Of a stretch of 64,000 nucleotides of DNA, positions 47,757-57,416 are shown one piece after another. The notes beneath the pieces are model-generated. The model made no database searches. It was not told where the DNA came from and worked only from the letters and a program-made list of their open reading frames with translations. Every line of letters starts with the position of its first letter. The stretch's first letter is position 1. The stretch comes from Allobosea robiniae (GTDB taxonomy: Bacteria > Pseudomonadota > Alphaproteobacteria > Rhizobiales > Beijerinckiaceae): NCBI RefSeq assembly GCF_900102525.1, contig NZ_FNBZ01000003.1, forward strand, positions 310,001 to 374,000, written 5' to 3'. The translations under genes were made by a program, and so were the position numbers.

Positions 47757-48065
47757 TCACTCCTTCGCCGGATCGGCCTTGTAAAGCCGGACCGGCGAGC
47801 CGGGTGCGCGCCGGATCGTGCCCTTGGCTTCGAGGTCGAGCTGTACGGCTTTCAGCCACCATCCGGCCGTTTTGCCCTGCGGAAACAGCGCCTCGGGCAG
47901 GTGCGGCAGCAAGGCTTCCTTCGCATCGGGGACCTTCAGGCCCGGTGCGGCTCGCGGCAGGACCAGCAGCAGCGCCTCGCGCATCGCGAGATATTTGGCC
48001 CGGTCGACCCGCTCGGTCTTGCCGGGCGTGTTGACGTTCTCGATCTCGATCTTGTCGTCAGCCAT
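47757..48065 (-). CDS. Small conserved protein (DUF6958-like)
   Basis: The 102-residue cytoplasmic protein starts [21 protein letters not shown] and continues with [11 protein letters not shown], then [19 protein letters not shown] and a final GSPVRLYKA. The last half has the look of a winged-helix-like domain. I recognise it as close to DUF6958-type proteins, function unknown. It converges on gltD and is divergent from the ABC-F gene. Confidence 0.7.
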   Translation of the reverse strand: MADDKIEIENVNTPGKTERVDRAKYLAMREALLLVLPRAAPGLKVPDAKEALLPHLPEALFPQGKTAGWWLKAVQLDLEAKGTIRRAPGSPVRLYKADPAKE

Positions 48066-48421
48066 CGGTCGTCCTTGCCGTTCTGTTTCCGGGTTTCCCG
48101 GTTCCGCCAGCCGAAGCCGGTTCGTCGATCTCCCTCTAACGCAGGCGGAGCCGCTTGGTGTCATGAGTGCGTTCCGCGCCGCGCTCTTGCCCCTTATGCC
48201 AGGGAGGCGCTGGTCCTCGGCTGCTGCATCGCTATGATTGCCGTCATGGAATCGAACCAGAAGGGGAAGCAGGCGCCGCGCCGCCGCTTCCATTGCCGCA
48301 CCCGCGGACCTGTCTGCGCCCCGCGCTTCACCTCGCGGGGCTGACCGGGAACGCACCGTCGTCTCATCGTCAGCCTTTGTTGGCGCGCTCTGACGCGCAT
48401 GCCTGACTTCATGAGATTCCG
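48066..48421 (+). other. 356-base leader region of the ABC-F gene
   Basis: The region contains a possible 36-codon leader ORF at 48234-48344 and a GCGCG/CGCGC hairpin near 48388-48402, both upstream of the ABC-F start. Nothing recognisable lies in the left half apart from the start region of the divergent gene. Confidence 0.5.
48234..48344 (+). CDS. Possible leader peptide of the ABC-F gene
   Basis: The 36-codon ORF (alternative start 48246, 32 codons) is very basic and proline/arginine-rich toward the end (RRRFHCRTRGPVCAPRFTSRG from about residue 16). Its stop is 78 bases before the ABC-F start. Many ABC-F antibiotic-resistance or rescue genes are controlled by stalling on such leader peptides. 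Translation is not proven, and chance ORFs of this length are common in GC-rich DNA. Confidence 0.35.
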   Translation: MIAVMESNQKGKQAPRRRFHCRTRGPVCAPRFTSRG

Positions 48422-49936
<1,515 letters not shown>

Positions 49937-49940
49937 GGCG

Positions 49941-50474
49941 CTACCCTACACCGCAATCGGAATTGGGCGCGCCGGGGGGCGGGAGAGTGATCGTGAAAGC
50001 CTTCCGTGCGATCTCCCGGCCGCGGATCGCGACGATGATGGTCCAGTCGCCGGCCGCCATCTCCCATTCGTGCTCGAAGGTGAAGCCGACATGGCTCACG
50101 CCGTCGATCACGGCGCTGGGAAAACGGTCCTCGGTGCTGGTCTTGCCATCGGGCCGGGCGAGGGGCGGATGCTCGACCCTGACCGAGACCTGGCGCGGCA
50201 GAACCCTGGGGATGTCGTCGCTCAGGCGCAGCGACAGCCCGAAATTGCGGCAGAGCCGTGCCTCGATCCGGTCCGTGCGATCGAGATAGCGGATGTTCTT
50301 CATCTCGCTGGCCGGTGCGAGCCCGGCCTCGCCCGGCCCCGGCGTGCCCGGGATGCGGCGCCCGGCCGTGATGCCATAATCGATGATCTCGCTGCGCGGT
50401 TCGGCTGCGGCATGGGTGGCGGCAAGTGCCAGGAGGATTGCGGCCGTCATGGCCATCGGGCGCCGGTTCGTCAT
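49941..50474 (-). CDS. DUF3859 domain-containing exported protein
   Basis: The 177-residue protein has a signal peptide (MAMTAAILLALAATHAAAEP from residue 7) and a beta-rich mature domain with YGITAGRRIPGTPGP, LSLRLSDDIPRVLPRQVSVR and the DUF3859 end VGFTFEHEWEMAAGDWTIIV. The function is unknown. It lies 4 bases past the convergent ABC-F stop and 10 bases beyond the upstream SGNH hydrolase gene on the same strand, so it is probably co-transcribed with that gene. Confidence 0.8.
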   Translation of the reverse strand: MTNRRPMAMTAAILLALAATHAAAEPRSEIIDYGITAGRRIPGTPGPGEAGLAPASEMKNIRYLDRTDRIEARLCRNFGLSLRLSDDIPRVLPRQVSVRVEHPPLARPDGKTSTEDRFPSAVIDGVSHVGFTFEHEWEMAAGDWTIIVAIRGREIARKAFTITLPPPGAPNSDCGVG

Positions 50475-50484
50475 CGGGTCGCTT

Positions 50485-51687
50485 TCAGCGCGGCCAGCGG
50501 TAGTCGTCGAGCCGGCCCGGGAGCGGATCCGGCGCGATGCCCTGGCCGAAGACGCGTTCGAGCTGCAGGGCGGCGTCGCCGCGCCCGCGTGCCTCGGTGA
50601 TCGAAGCGAGCAGCGGCTGCTCAGTAATCGGGCCTTGCCCGGTGAGGGGCTGGATCGGCCCGGCGAGCGGTTTGGCCTGTAGTGCGGCGGGCAGGCCGAT
50701 CATGGGCACGCCCGCGACCATCTGATCGATCAGGCGCTCGATGCCGCCGGGCTGGAGTTCCAGTGCCGTCGGTGCGCCGGTCTCGGGCGAGACGGGGAGG
50801 GCGATGACGCTGCCCTGCGGGGCCGCCTCGATCATGCGACGGATGACGAGGTCGACGAAATGCGCGGCCTTGCGCGCGCCGGCAGCGGTGAAGTGGATGC
50901 CATCGCCGAGGCGCAGGCGCACCAGCTGTCCGGAGACGTCGGGGCCGGTCGCGGCATAGCGGTTCTCGGCATCGACGAAGCCGCCCCAGAGATCGACATA
51001 TTGCCCGCCCGCCTTCTCGACGCGCTGGCGGTAGAGGTCGTTGAGGGTGATGAGATCGGCCGAGAGCCGCCCGTTCTGCATCGGCGGTGCGCCGACCCAG
51101 ATCAGCGGCACGCGCTTGCCGGCGAAGGCGTTGGCGATGGCGTCGATCCGGTCGCGATAAAGTTCGAGCCAGCGCGGGCTCAGGGGCTCGTGGACGGTCT
51201 CGCCTTCGCGGATCGGCTGGCGGTCGTTGAGGCCGAGCAAGATGACGCCGATGCTGATCTTCTGCTCGCTGGCGAGGAGATCGGAGACGGCTTTCGGCCA
51301 GTCGTAGAAATCGCTGCGAACCAGGCCGGAATCGGGCTTGGCCTTGTGGATCACCTCGACATCCGGGCGGTTGTTGAGGGCGTCGTCCAGACCGTTCGCC
51401 AGGAGATTGGCGAGGGAATCGCCCATGACGACGATATGACTGCTGACATCGACCTTGGGGATGACCGGATCGTCGCGGACGATGACGGGGGCCTCGCGGC
51501 GGCGGACCACGGGCGCGACGCGCTGACGCGGCTGCGGCGCCACGGTCCGTGGCTGGGCGGGCAATTGCCAGAACATCTGGAACAGGCTGCGCTGTTGCGT
51601 CTGCTGCTGGGCGAGAGAGACCGGCCCGCCCGTCAGCAGGAGCAGGCAGGCAGCAGCCAGAACCATGGCGAACGAGCGCAGGCGCAT
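50485..51687 (-). CDS. SGNH/GDSL hydrolase family protein (DUF459-like), exported
   Basis: The 400-residue protein has a signal peptide (MVLAAACLLLLTGGPVSLAQ from residue 8), a Pro/Gln/Arg-rich linker, and an SGNH hydrolase domain. The domain has block I VVMGDSLANLL (catalytic Ser), ILLGLNDRQPI (block III Asn), IWVGAPPMQNG and the final DGIHFTAAGARKAAHF (Asp and His). It is probably periplasmic or outer-envelope and may de-esterify peptidoglycan or surface glycans. The C-terminal 100 residues are low complexity. The next gene upstream is a lytic transglycosylase. Confidence 0.85.
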   Translation of the reverse strand: MRLRSFAMVLAAACLLLLTGGPVSLAQQQTQQRSLFQMFWQLPAQPRTVAPQPRQRVAPVVRRREAPVIVRDDPVIPKVDVSSHIVVMGDSLANLLANGLDDALNNRPDVEVIHKAKPDSGLVRSDFYDWPKAVSDLLASEQKISIGVILLGLNDRQPIREGETVHEPLSPRWLELYRDRIDAIANAFAGKRVPLIWVGAPPMQNGRLSADLITLNDLYRQRVEKAGGQYVDLWGGFVDAENRYAATGPDVSGQLVRLRLGDGIHFTAAGARKAAHFVDLVIRRMIEAAPQGSVIALPVSPETGAPTALELQPGGIERLIDQMVAGVPMIGLPAALQAKPLAGPIQPLTGQGPITEQPLLASITEARGRGDAALQLERVFGQGIAPDPLPGRLDDYRWPR

Positions 51688-51740
51688 AGGCCGATCCGGT
51701 GGTTCCCCCTGCGCGACTATAGGCCGGGAGCGGCCGAAAG

Positions 51741-52973
51741 TCAGCGCTTGCCGCGCAGCTTCGACAGCAGGGCGGGCGTCGGATAGCCGTCGGCGATCTC
51801 GCCGGCGCTGATCTGATAGCGCCTGACAGCCTCGCGAGTGCCGGTGCCGATGCGGCCGTCGGCATCGTGGTTGTAGAGGCCGAGCGCCTTCAGGCGGTGC
51901 TGGAGATCGCGGGTCGCGGCCATGTCGAGGCGCGGCGCCTTGGTCGGCCAGTTCGCCCGGATGGCGGAGCGCCCGGCGATCCGGTCGCCGAGATGGCCGA
52001 CGGCCATCGCATAGGCGTCGGAGGAGTTGTATTTCTTGATGACGTCGAAATTGGCGGTGAGCAGCATCACCGGGCCGGTATGGCCGGCCGGGTAGAACAG
52101 GCGGCCTTCGCCGGAGGAGGGCAGGCGATTGCCATCGGCGCGACGCACGCCGGCGGAGGCGAAGGCGGAGAAGCTCGCCTTGTCCAGGCGGTGGTCGAAG
52201 CCATCAGGCAGCGTCACCTCCATGCCCCAGGGCAGGCCCGGCACCCAGCCATAGCCCTTGAGGTAGTTGGCTGTGGAGGCGATGGCGTCGCTCGACGAGG
52301 TCCAGATGTCGGCATGGCCGTCGCCGGTCCAGTCGACCGCGTATTTCATGTAGCTCGACGGCATGAACTGGGTGTGGCCCATGGCGCCGGCCCAGGAGCC
52401 CTTCAATTCGCTGCGCTCGACATGGCCCTTCTGGATCAGCTCCAGTGCGGTCAGCAATTCATCGCGGAAGAAGTCGCCGCGATAGCGGATCGAGGCGAGC
52501 GTCGCGAGCGAGCGGATGACGTCCTTGCCGCCCTTGAACGAGCCGTAATTGGTCTCCATGCCCCAGACGCCAAGGACGATTTCCTTGGGCACGCCATAGC
52601 GCGCCTCGACCTGGGAGAGGACGCTCGCGTTCTCGGCCGCGGCCTCGCGCCCGCGCCCGATGCGGGCGCCGCCGACGGCATTCTCCAGATAGCTCCAGAT
52701 CGGGGCGCTGAACTCCGACTGCTTCCTGGTCAGCGCGACGATGGAAGCATCCGGCGTCACACCGCGGAAGGCGAGGTCGAAGGTCGCACGCGAGATACCG
52801 CGCGCCTGAGCCTGCGGCCAGAGTCGTTGCACGAAGACGTCGAAGGGGGCGCTGGCCGGGGTCGCCTGCGCATTGCGGGCATGGGCGCCGGAGACGTTGA
52901 TCGAGCCGGTGGTCTGGGCCAGCGCCGGTGCCAGGCTGATCAGGACTGAGGCTGCGATGACGGACAGGCGCAT
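51741..52973 (-). CDS. Lytic murein transglycosylase (MltB family) with peptidoglycan-binding domain
   Basis: The 410-residue protein has a signal peptide (about 20 residues) and an MltB-type slt domain with catalytic glutamate in LGVWGMETNYGSFKG. It also has AMGHTQFMPSSYMKYAVDWTG and the SSSDAIASTANYLKGYGW helix split near residues 225-245. It ends in a PG_binding_1 domain (LQHRLKALGLYNHDADGRIG). It cuts glycan strands in the periplasm. A CtrA-like box lies 53 bases upstream of the start. Confidence 0.92.
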   Translation of the reverse strand: MRLSVIAASVLISLAPALAQTTGSINVSGAHARNAQATPASAPFDVFVQRLWPQAQARGISRATFDLAFRGVTPDASIVALTRKQSEFSAPIWSYLENAVGGARIGRGREAAAENASVLSQVEARYGVPKEIVLGVWGMETNYGSFKGGKDVIRSLATLASIRYRGDFFRDELLTALELIQKGHVERSELKGSWAGAMGHTQFMPSSYMKYAVDWTGDGHADIWTSSSDAIASTANYLKGYGWVPGLPWGMEVTLPDGFDHRLDKASFSAFASAGVRRADGNRLPSSGEGRLFYPAGHTGPVMLLTANFDVIKKYNSSDAYAMAVGHLGDRIAGRSAIRANWPTKAPRLDMAATRDLQHRLKALGLYNHDADGRIGTGTREAVRRYQISAGEIADGYPTPALLSKLRGKR

Positions 52974-53313
52974 GGACACTCCCGGCGAATGCTGGATGGA
53001 AACATCTTCACAGCGCCCGAACAAGATTAACCAAGGGTTAATTCATGCGGCGATCGCTGCGGCATTCGTGATTTGACAAGCTCCGGCGATTGTCAGATTC
53101 TGCGGGGATGAATAGCGCGTCCCCCTTCCGCCGCGGTCTCCACCGCTCGGGCAACCTTATCGCGGGCTTCTAGCCCCGGGCCTGTCGCGCTTGGCGCCTC
53201 CGGTTCGGGGTGCGCCTGCTCTGCCGCTTTTTCCTGCGAGTTCGACCTTTTTGATGCCGCGCGGATTTCAACCGCCGGCGGGCGCTCGCCTTTTCGATGA
53301 AAGACCTGTCCTG
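52974..53313. other. 340-base divergent interval with a CtrA-like box
   Basis: The interval separates the transglycosylase (minus) and rnk (plus) genes. It holds the dyad at 53026-53042; the remainder is GC-rich and shows no further gene or terminator. Confidence 0.5.
53026..53042. promoter_or_regulatory. CtrA-like binding site (TTAA-N7-TTAA)
   Basis: ATTAACC-AAG-GGTTAAT is a perfect 7-base inverted repeat and contains TTAA-N7-TTAA, the CtrA consensus apart from its last base. It lies 53 bases upstream of a cell-wall hydrolase gene, in a window that also encodes CpdR. Confidence 0.5.
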
Positions 53314-53724
53314 ATGTCTACCAAGCGTCCCGCCATCACCGTTACGACCGCGGACCATGCCATGCTGAGCCGCATCGCGGCCGGCGCGGCCAACACCATG
53401 CCCGATCTCGCCGCCGAGCTGACCCATGAGCTCGACCGCGCCCGAATCCTGCCGGAGGGGCGGGTCTCGCACGACCATGCCCGGATCGGCAGCCAGATCG
53501 TCTATCGCGACGAAACCACCAAGCGGGAAAGCACCATCACGCTGGTCTGGCCTGAGCATGCCGATATCGAGAAGAACCGCGTCTCGGTGATGACGCCGAT
53601 CGGCGTCGCGCTGATCGGCATGGCGGCCGAGCGCTCGATCGACTGGACGACGCGCTCCGGCGACGTCAAGCGCCTGACCGTGCTCGAAGTGCGCGAGCCG
53701 GTGGAGGAAGAGGCTGCGTCCTGA
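53314..53724 (+). CDS. rnk: Nucleoside diphosphate kinase regulator (Rnk/GreA C-terminal family)
   Basis: The 136-residue protein has an N-terminal helical part (TADHAMLSRIAAGAANTMPDLA) and a GreA/GreB-like C-terminal FKBP-type domain (SQIVYRDETTKRESTITLVWPEHADI split near residues 63-88, VSVMTPIGVALIGM). Rnk binds RNA polymerase in the secondary-channel region and affects nucleotide and alginate metabolism in enterics and pseudomonads. The ATG at 53314 fits the family start. A hairpin repeat follows 24 bases downstream. Confidence 0.9.
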   Translation: MSTKRPAITVTTADHAMLSRIAAGAANTMPDLAAELTHELDRARILPEGRVSHDHARIGSQIVYRDETTKRESTITLVWPEHADIEKNRVSVMTPIGVALIGMAAERSIDWTTRSGDVKRLTVLEVREPVEEEAAS

Positions 53725-53748
53725 AATCAGGCGTGGGTAAAGCACATC

Positions 53749-53835
53749 GTCATTGCGAGGAGCAAAGCGACGAAGCAATCCAGGTAGACGTAGAGCTCTG
53801 CCGCCTCCGGATTGCTTCGCTGCGCTCGCAATGAC
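53749..53835. repeat. Palindromic intergenic repeat, family B
   Basis: The left arm begins GTCATTGCGAGGAGCAAAGC and includes GAAGCAATCC. The right arm carries GGATTGCTTC and ends CTCGCAATGAC, giving a long inverted pair with a central loop. It fills the convergent gap between rnk and galE. Confidence 0.85.
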
Positions 53836-53856
53836 AGGTGTGGATGTTCCGGCTTC

Positions 53857-54849
53857 TCACGCCGTGGCGTTCTTCGTCCTGAGCTTCTCCTCCCAGGCGA
53901 GCGCCTGGCCGACGATCTCCTCGAGGTCGTCATGCGCGGGCTGCCAGCCGAGCTCGGCGCGGATGCGGTCGGCGCGGGCGATCAGCGAAGCCGGATCGCC
54001 CGGCCGGCGCTCCGCCAGCGTCACGGGAAAATCGACCCCGGAGACCTTCTTCACGACCTCGACGACCTCCTTGACCGAATAGCCACGGCCATAGCCGCAG
54101 TTCAATGTCAGGCTCGCCCCGCCGCCGCGCAGATGGTCGAGCGCGGCGAGATGGGCGCGGGCGAGATCGGTGACGTGGATATAGTCGCGCACGCAAGTGC
54201 CGTCCGGCGTCGCATAGTCGGTGCCGAAGACGGTCAGGCCGTCGCGCTGGCCGAGCGCCGCCTGGCTCGCGACCTTGATGAGATGGGTGGCGTTCGGCGA
54301 GGATTGGCCGGAGCGGCCCTTCGGGTCGGCGCCAGCGACATTGAAGTAGCGCAGCGCGACATAGCTGAAACCATGCGCCTTGGCGGCGTCCTGCAGCATC
54401 CACTCGCTCATCAGCTTGGAGCGGCCATAGGGGTTGATCGGGTTGAGCGCGATCTCTTCCGGCACCGGCGAGACCGGCGGCTCGCCATAGACGGCGGCGG
54501 TGGAGGAGAAGATGACGTGTTTTACGCCCTTGCGCGCGGCGCTTTCGATCAGTCCGCGGGTCTTCACCGTATTGTTGAAATAATAGCCCAGTGGATCGGT
54601 GACAGATTCGGGGACGACGATCCTGGCGGCGAAATGCGCAATCTCCGTGATCTCATATTCGCCGATCAGGCCCTCGACCAGCTCCTGGTTGCCGATATCG
54701 CCCTGGACGAAGATCGCCTCGGGCGGCACCGCCCACCAGAAGCCGGTGGAGAGATTGTCGAGCACCACGACCTTCTCGCCGCGATCCAGCAATTCCAGGA
54801 CCATATGGCTGCCGATGTAGCCGGCGCCGCCGGAAACCAATACCGCCAT
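53857..54849 (-). CDS. galE: UDP-glucose 4-epimerase
   Basis: The 330-residue extended SDR has the NAD loop SGGAGYIGSHMVLELLD, the IFVQGDIGN segment, catalytic S-S-T in FSSTAAVYG and Y-x3-K in NPYGRSKLMSE, and the C-terminal LNCGYGRGYSVKEVV. It interconverts UDP-glucose and UDP-galactose for surface polysaccharides. The ATG at 54849 is the first in frame with good length. It is divergent from galU, which supplies the UDP-glucose. Confidence 0.95.
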   Translation of the reverse strand: MAVLVSGGAGYIGSHMVLELLDRGEKVVVLDNLSTGFWWAVPPEAIFVQGDIGNQELVEGLIGEYEITEIAHFAARIVVPESVTDPLGYYFNNTVKTRGLIESAARKGVKHVIFSSTAAVYGEPPVSPVPEEIALNPINPYGRSKLMSEWMLQDAAKAHGFSYVALRYFNVAGADPKGRSGQSSPNATHLIKVASQAALGQRDGLTVFGTDYATPDGTCVRDYIHVTDLARAHLAALDHLRGGGASLTLNCGYGRGYSVKEVVEVVKKVSGVDFPVTLAERRPGDPASLIARADRIRAELGWQPAHDDLEEIVGQALAWEEKLRTKNATA

Positions 54850-55018
54850 CGTGTTTCTCGCCTCATCTTCGTCAGGAACCGCCTTTATCGAAAAACCGTT
54901 GACGGCTTCTCAAGGCCTGTTGGCTAATACCGCCTGATGGCCCGCAACCATGACAGTTGTACGGCCGTTCCCATCATTGCCTGGCTTCGGCAAGGCTATC
55001 GCGCCCAATGGATTTTGC

Positions 55019-55897
55019 ATGACGAAACGCATCCGCAAGGCCGTTCTTCCTGTCGCTGGTCTCGGCACCCGCTTCCTGCCCGCCACCAAGGCGATCCCGA
55101 AGGAGATGCTGACCATCGTCGACCGCCCGGTCGTGCAACATGTCGTGGACGAGGCGCGCGCCGCCGGCATCGAGCATTTCATCTTCGTCACCGGCCGCAA
55201 CAAGGCAGTGATCGAGGATCATTTCGATCTGGCCTACGAGCTCGACGACACGCTGGCCAAGCGCAACAAGACGAAGGAGCTGGAGGCGCTGAAGCACGAT
55301 CTGCCGGCTGCGGGTGCGACCAGCTTCACCCGCCAGCAGGCTCCGCTCGGCCTCGGCCACGCCGTCTGGTGCGCGCGCGAGATCGTCGGCGACGAGCCTT
55401 TCGCGCTGCTGCTGCCGGACATGCTGCATTACAGCCAGGGCAAGGGCTGCCTCGCCGAGATGATCGAGGCCTATGACCAGCATGGCGGCAACCACATCGC
55501 CGTCGCGCCCGTGCCTGAGGATCAGACTCATCAATACGGCATCGTCGCCGTCCAGGACGCCAAGGCCAAGGTCTCGAAGATCACCGGCATGGTCGAGAAG
55601 CCGCCGAAGGGAACGGCGCCGTCCAACCTGCATGTCTCCGGGCGCTACATCCTGCAGCCGACGATCTTCAACCTGCTCGCCAACCAGGAGAAGGGCGCCG
55701 GCGGCGAGATCCAGCTGACCGATTCGATGGTCGCGCTGTCGCGCCAGGAGCCGTTCTACGCGGTGCGCTTCGACGGCGAGATCTACGATGCCGGCTCGAA
55801 GATCGGCTTCCTCGCGGCGAATGTCGCCTATGCGCTCGATCGCGGCGATCTCGGTCCGCAACTGCGCGAAGAGATCGCCAAGCTGCTCGACCGCTGA
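55019..55897 (+). CDS. galU: UTP-glucose-1-phosphate uridylyltransferase
   Basis: The 292-residue nucleotidyltransferase starts MTKRIRKAVLPVAGLGTRFL, with the signature LGTRFLPATKAIPKEMLTIVD, then QAPLGLGHAVWCAR and the FDGEIYDAGSKIGFLAAN end. It makes UDP-glucose from UTP and glucose-1-phosphate. The ATG at 55019 is the canonical start; the frame is open 70 bases upstream. It is divergent from galE and is followed by a hairpin repeat. Confidence 0.95.
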   Translation: MTKRIRKAVLPVAGLGTRFLPATKAIPKEMLTIVDRPVVQHVVDEARAAGIEHFIFVTGRNKAVIEDHFDLAYELDDTLAKRNKTKELEALKHDLPAAGATSFTRQQAPLGLGHAVWCAREIVGDEPFALLLPDMLHYSQGKGCLAEMIEAYDQHGGNHIAVAPVPEDQTHQYGIVAVQDAKAKVSKITGMVEKPPKGTAPSNLHVSGRYILQPTIFNLLANQEKGAGGEIQLTDSMVALSRQEPFYAVRFDGEIYDAGSKIGFLAANVAYALDRGDLGPQLREEIAKLLDR

Positions 55898-55919
55898 GCT
55901 ACAGGACTCGTTCAACTCA

Positions 55920-55974
55920 GCCCTCGTCCTGAGGCGTCAATCCGAATAGGAATGGCGTCTCCAAGGACGAGGGC
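55920..55974. repeat. Palindromic intergenic repeat, family D
   Basis: GCCCTCGTCCT and AGGACGAGGGC form a perfect 11-base stem around about 33 bases. It lies directly after galU and abuts the possible TTG start of the next gene. Confidence 0.7.
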
Positions 55975-56886
55975 TTGTGTCTTGCTGACGGTGCAAAGTT
56001 GAGTGACCAGAGTCTCGTCTTCGACCGGGCACTTGGCCGCAAGCGGCTGAGGCGCGCGCTTGCCGGCGACTATCCGGATTTCCTGCTGGAGCGCGCGGCT
56101 GATGATCTGGGGGATCGGCTCGGCGCGGTGCTGCGGGAATTCGCGGTCGCGGCCGATCTCGGTACGGCCCTGCCTGTGGTTGCGCCGGCGCTTGCCGGCC
56201 GGGTCGGGCGGCTTCTGCGCATGGCTGAGGCGGAAGGCGCGCCGGCCGATCTCGTCGGCGATCTCGAACGCCTGCCCTTCGCCGCCGGTTCGCTCGACCT
56301 CGCCGTCTCGCTGCTAGCGCTGCATGGGGTCAACGACCTGCCGGGCGCGCTCATCCAGATCAAGCGGGCGCTGCGGCCCGATGGCTTGTTCATGGGCTGC
56401 CTGCTCGGCGGGCGGAGCTTGCAGGAACTCAGGCAGGCGCTGCTCGAAGCCGAGAGCGAGACGATGGGCGGGGTCAGCCCGCGCGTCGCCCCCTTCGCCG
56501 ATCTGCGTGACCTCGGAAGCCTGTTGCAGCGGGCCGGTTTCGCATTGCCGGTCGTCGACAGCGAGATCGTGACGGTGCGCTATCGCGACGCCTTCGGGCT
56601 GTTCCGCGATCTGCGCGCCATGGGCTGGGCCAATGCGCTCGTCGCCCGGCGCAAGACGCCGTTCAGGCGCGAGACCTTGCTGCGCGCGGCTGCGCTCTAT
56701 GCCGAGCGCTTCGCCGATCCGGACGGGCGTTTGCCCGCGACCTTCGAATTCGTCTGGGTTTCCGGCTGGGCTCCGCATGAGAGCCAGCAGAAGCCATTGA
56801 AGCCCGGCTCGGCCAAGGCGCGGCTGGCCGATGCGCTTGGCGTGCCCGAGATCAAGGCGGGCGAGAAGCCGGGAGGCGAGGGATGA
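55975..56886 (+). CDS. BioC/NDUFAF5-like SAM-dependent methyltransferase
   Basis: The ORF of 303 residues matches the alphaproteobacterial relatives of BioC and the mitochondrial complex I assembly factor NDUFAF5: VFDRALGRKRLRRALA at the start, DLVGDLERLPFAAGSLDLAVSLLALHGVNDLPGAL across residues 91-125, and LFMGCLLGGRSLQELRQ. The targets of bacterial members are not settled. The start is uncertain: TTG codons at 55975 (at the edge of the repeat) and 55999 are candidates and no ATG is near. The end overlaps the thioesterase gene by 4 bases. Confidence 0.8.
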   Translation: MCLADGAKLSDQSLVFDRALGRKRLRRALAGDYPDFLLERAADDLGDRLGAVLREFAVAADLGTALPVVAPALAGRVGRLLRMAEAEGAPADLVGDLERLPFAAGSLDLAVSLLALHGVNDLPGALIQIKRALRPDGLFMGCLLGGRSLQELRQALLEAESETMGGVSPRVAPFADLRDLGSLLQRAGFALPVVDSEIVTVRYRDAFGLFRDLRAMGWANALVARRKTPFRRETLLRAAALYAERFADPDGRLPATFEFVWVSGWAPHESQQKPLKPGSAKARLADALGVPEIKAGEKPGGEG

Positions 56887-57320
56887 GCGAGCGACAGCCC
56901 CGCCTGACCCGCGCCGATTTCCGCGTCTTCCGCGCCATTCCCACGCGCTGGCACGACAATGACGCCTTCGGACACGTCAACAATGTCGTCTATTACGGCT
57001 GGTTCGATACGGCGGTGAATGCCTGGCTGATCGAGAACGGCTTTCTCGACCTTGCTGGCAGCGAGATCGTCGGGCTCGTGGTCGAGACCGGCTGCACCTA
57101 TTTCGAGAGCGTCGCCTTTCCGGAGACGGTGGAGGCCGGGATCGCGGTCGAGCGGCTCGGCAACAGCTCCGTCACCTATCGCATCGGCATCTTCCGGCAG
57201 GGCGGCGATCAGGCGGCTGCGCAGGGGCGCTTCACCCATGTCTATGTCGCGCGCGCCGACCAGAAGCCGGTGCCGATCCCGGCCCCGCTCAGAGCAGCCC
57301 TTACCGCCATCCAGAGCTGA
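56883..57320 (+). CDS. Acyl-CoA thioesterase, 4HBT (YbgC/FadM-like) family
   Basis: The 145-residue hot-dog-fold protein has the 4HBT signature RWHDNDAFGHVNNVVYYGWFD (catalytic Asp in DNDAFGHV), then GCTYFESVAFPETVEAGIAV and GRFTHVYVAR. It hydrolyses acyl-CoA or aryl-CoA thioesters in the cytoplasm; chain preference cannot be read. It is coupled to the methyltransferase gene by an ATGA overlap. Confidence 0.9.
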   Translation: MSERQPRLTRADFRVFRAIPTRWHDNDAFGHVNNVVYYGWFDTAVNAWLIENGFLDLAGSEIVGLVVETGCTYFESVAFPETVEAGIAVERLGNSSVTYRIGIFRQGGDQAAAQGRFTHVYVARADQKPVPIPAPLRAALTAIQS

Positions 57321-57416
57321 AAACATCGACGCAGCCGGGAATCCGTTGTCTCGCGCGCCGAGGCAGGCTATGCCCCTGCCAACCCCTATCGCCGGACCGC
57401 CAGGAACCCTGAGCCC

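Noticed and set aside
53170..53778. 202-codon minus-strand frame over rnk
   Set aside because: rnk has clear family motifs on the plus strand; the minus frame shows none.
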